From: Muribaculaceae bacterium
Lineage (GTDB): Bacteria > Bacteroidota > Bacteroidia > Bacteroidales > Muribaculaceae
Assembly (NCBI GenBank): GCA_023665425.1
Contig: JAMPDX010000001.1
Span: 473,025-537,024, forward strand
Length of the DNA: 64,000 nt
Direction: 5' to 3'
This document shows, in pieces, positions 63,500-64,000 of the stretch (position 1 is the stretch's first letter; the number at the start of each line of letters is the position of its first letter). Made by a program: the position numbers and the translations under genes. The notes under the pieces were generated by a model that worked only from the letters and a program-made list of their open reading frames with translations, did not search any database and was not told the origin of the DNA.

Positions 63500-63973
63500 G
63501 TGAATAAAATCGTGAAAATGTTCGGAGCGGTCATGGTCTTGGGGACTATGACCGCTTGTGTTAATGATGAGAAGGTGCCGGAGTGGTCTTTGGCAGTGGG
63601 TGATATGTGTCCGGCGTTCACGGTGACAATGAATGATGGTTCGGTATTCGACAGTACGCGTCTAAGTAGCGAGCAGACGGTCATCGTGTTGTTTAATACC
63701 GGATGCCCTGATTGTCAACGTGAGCTTCCGGAGCTGCAGACTCTTTATGAGCAATGTAACCTGGAGGAGGTCTCCTTCGTGTGCATCTCGCGAGAAGAAG
63801 ATGAAGCATCTGTAAGCACATACTGGCATGAGCATAACCTCACGTTGCCATATTCAGCTCAGACGGACAGACAGGTCTATAATCTGTTTGCCAATATCGG
63901 AATACCGCGCACGTATATAGTAGATCGTTCCGGCAAAATTATCTCTACCGACATCAAGAGTATAATCCCTTAA
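63500..63973 (+). CDS. Thioredoxin-fold lipoprotein (TlpA/redoxin-like)
   Basis: The 157-residue protein has a lipoprotein signal (FGAVMVLGTMTAC) and a TlpA-like fold with redox site FNTGCPDCQREL (CPDC at about residues 71-74) and cis-Pro segment IGIPRTYIVDRSGK. The predicted start is GTG at 63500; ATG at 63518 (MFGAVMVLG) is equally possible. Its last gene position in the fimbrial operon suggests that it handles disulfides or oxidised thiols in the periplasm, but no cysteine-rich partner is obvious. It ends 27 bp before the window edge. Confidence 0.8.
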   Translation: MNKIVKMFGAVMVLGTMTACVNDEKVPEWSLAVGDMCPAFTVTMNDGSVFDSTRLSSEQTVIVLFNTGCPDCQRELPELQTLYEQCNLEEVSFVCISREEDEASVSTYWHEHNLTLPYSAQTDRQVYNLFANIGIPRTYIVDRSGKIISTDIKSIIP

Positions 63974-64000
63974 AGTAATAGGATCTAACGGTTATTTCGC

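Noticed and set aside
1..64000. tRNA or rRNA genes
   Set aside because: No sequence with a convincing tRNA T-arm and acceptor pairing or rRNA stretch was seen, although this was a reading by eye.

Overview
The window looks like a Bacteroidales chromosome, most plausibly Muribaculaceae-like. This is inferred from recurrent promoters of the Bacteroidota type (TTG or TTTG, about 20 bp, then TAnnTTTG), Mfa/Fim-type lipoprotein fimbriae, the purH-mreBCD-mrdA-rodA order, SusC-free envelope genes with Bacteroidota-only domains (DUF3575, DUF3868-like), and a cobalamin-dependent ribonucleotide reductase. I saw no rRNA, tRNA, CRISPR array, prophage or intact insertion sequence.

Layout. 0-3 kb: glycogen genes (a cut-off glycosyltransferase and a debranching enzyme) and trxA, separated by an 860 bp gap that holds two copies of a 195 bp MITE-like element. 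3-8 kb: dnaE, and an ftsE-like ATPase transcribed away from it. 8-9.5 kb: a small secreted protein, a hairpin repeat, and the wreck of an AAA+ ATPase gene split by a second MITE family. 9.5-12 kb: an overlapping three-gene operon (stand-alone adenylation enzyme, GNAT acetyltransferase, esterase) of unknown product. 12-19 kb: L,D-transpeptidase, YgiQ radical SAM protein, uvrB, a membrane HU-LysM fusion and an HU protein. 19-27 kb: tnaA, a threonine-aldolase-like enzyme, a metallo-beta-lactamase-fold protein, then grpE-dnaJ and clpB. 27-37 kb, minus strand: omega-amidase, a small helical protein, rodA, mrdA, mreD, mreC, mreB, purH, a glyoxalase-II-like hydrolase. 37-47.6 kb: MATE exporter, gpmA, DedA protein, rpe, a NatAB-like ABC exporter, a Trp/Gly-rich secreted protein, a FadL-like outer-membrane protein, and a padR-pspC pair. 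47.6-53.5 kb: tpx, nrdJ and an NADPH oxidoreductase, flanked by two intergenic repeat regions. 54-64 kb: a fimbrial operon (Mfa1-like shaft, Mfa2-like anchor, minor subunit, large tip protein) followed by a DUF3575 beta-barrel, an OmpA-like/DUF3868 protein and a thioredoxin-fold lipoprotein.

The strongest unexplained signals are: (1) a 281 bp MITE with 25 bp perfect ends and a TAA duplication, whose removal exactly restores the AAA+ reading frame; (2) a three-block scaffold with nearly identical spacing shared by two MITE families whose ends differ; (3) a 68 bp tandem array built from one end of a dispersed hairpin repeat, next to the fimbrial operon; (4) a G8 tract where the -33 element of the fimbrial promoter should be; (5) an adenylation-GNAT-esterase operon with a perfect 12 bp inverted repeat over its promoter and start codon; (6) an HU-transmembrane-LysM protein that could tie DNA to peptidoglycan; and (7) a fimbrial tip gene with an abrupt fall in GC. 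None of this is proven to be new: database searches could not be run.
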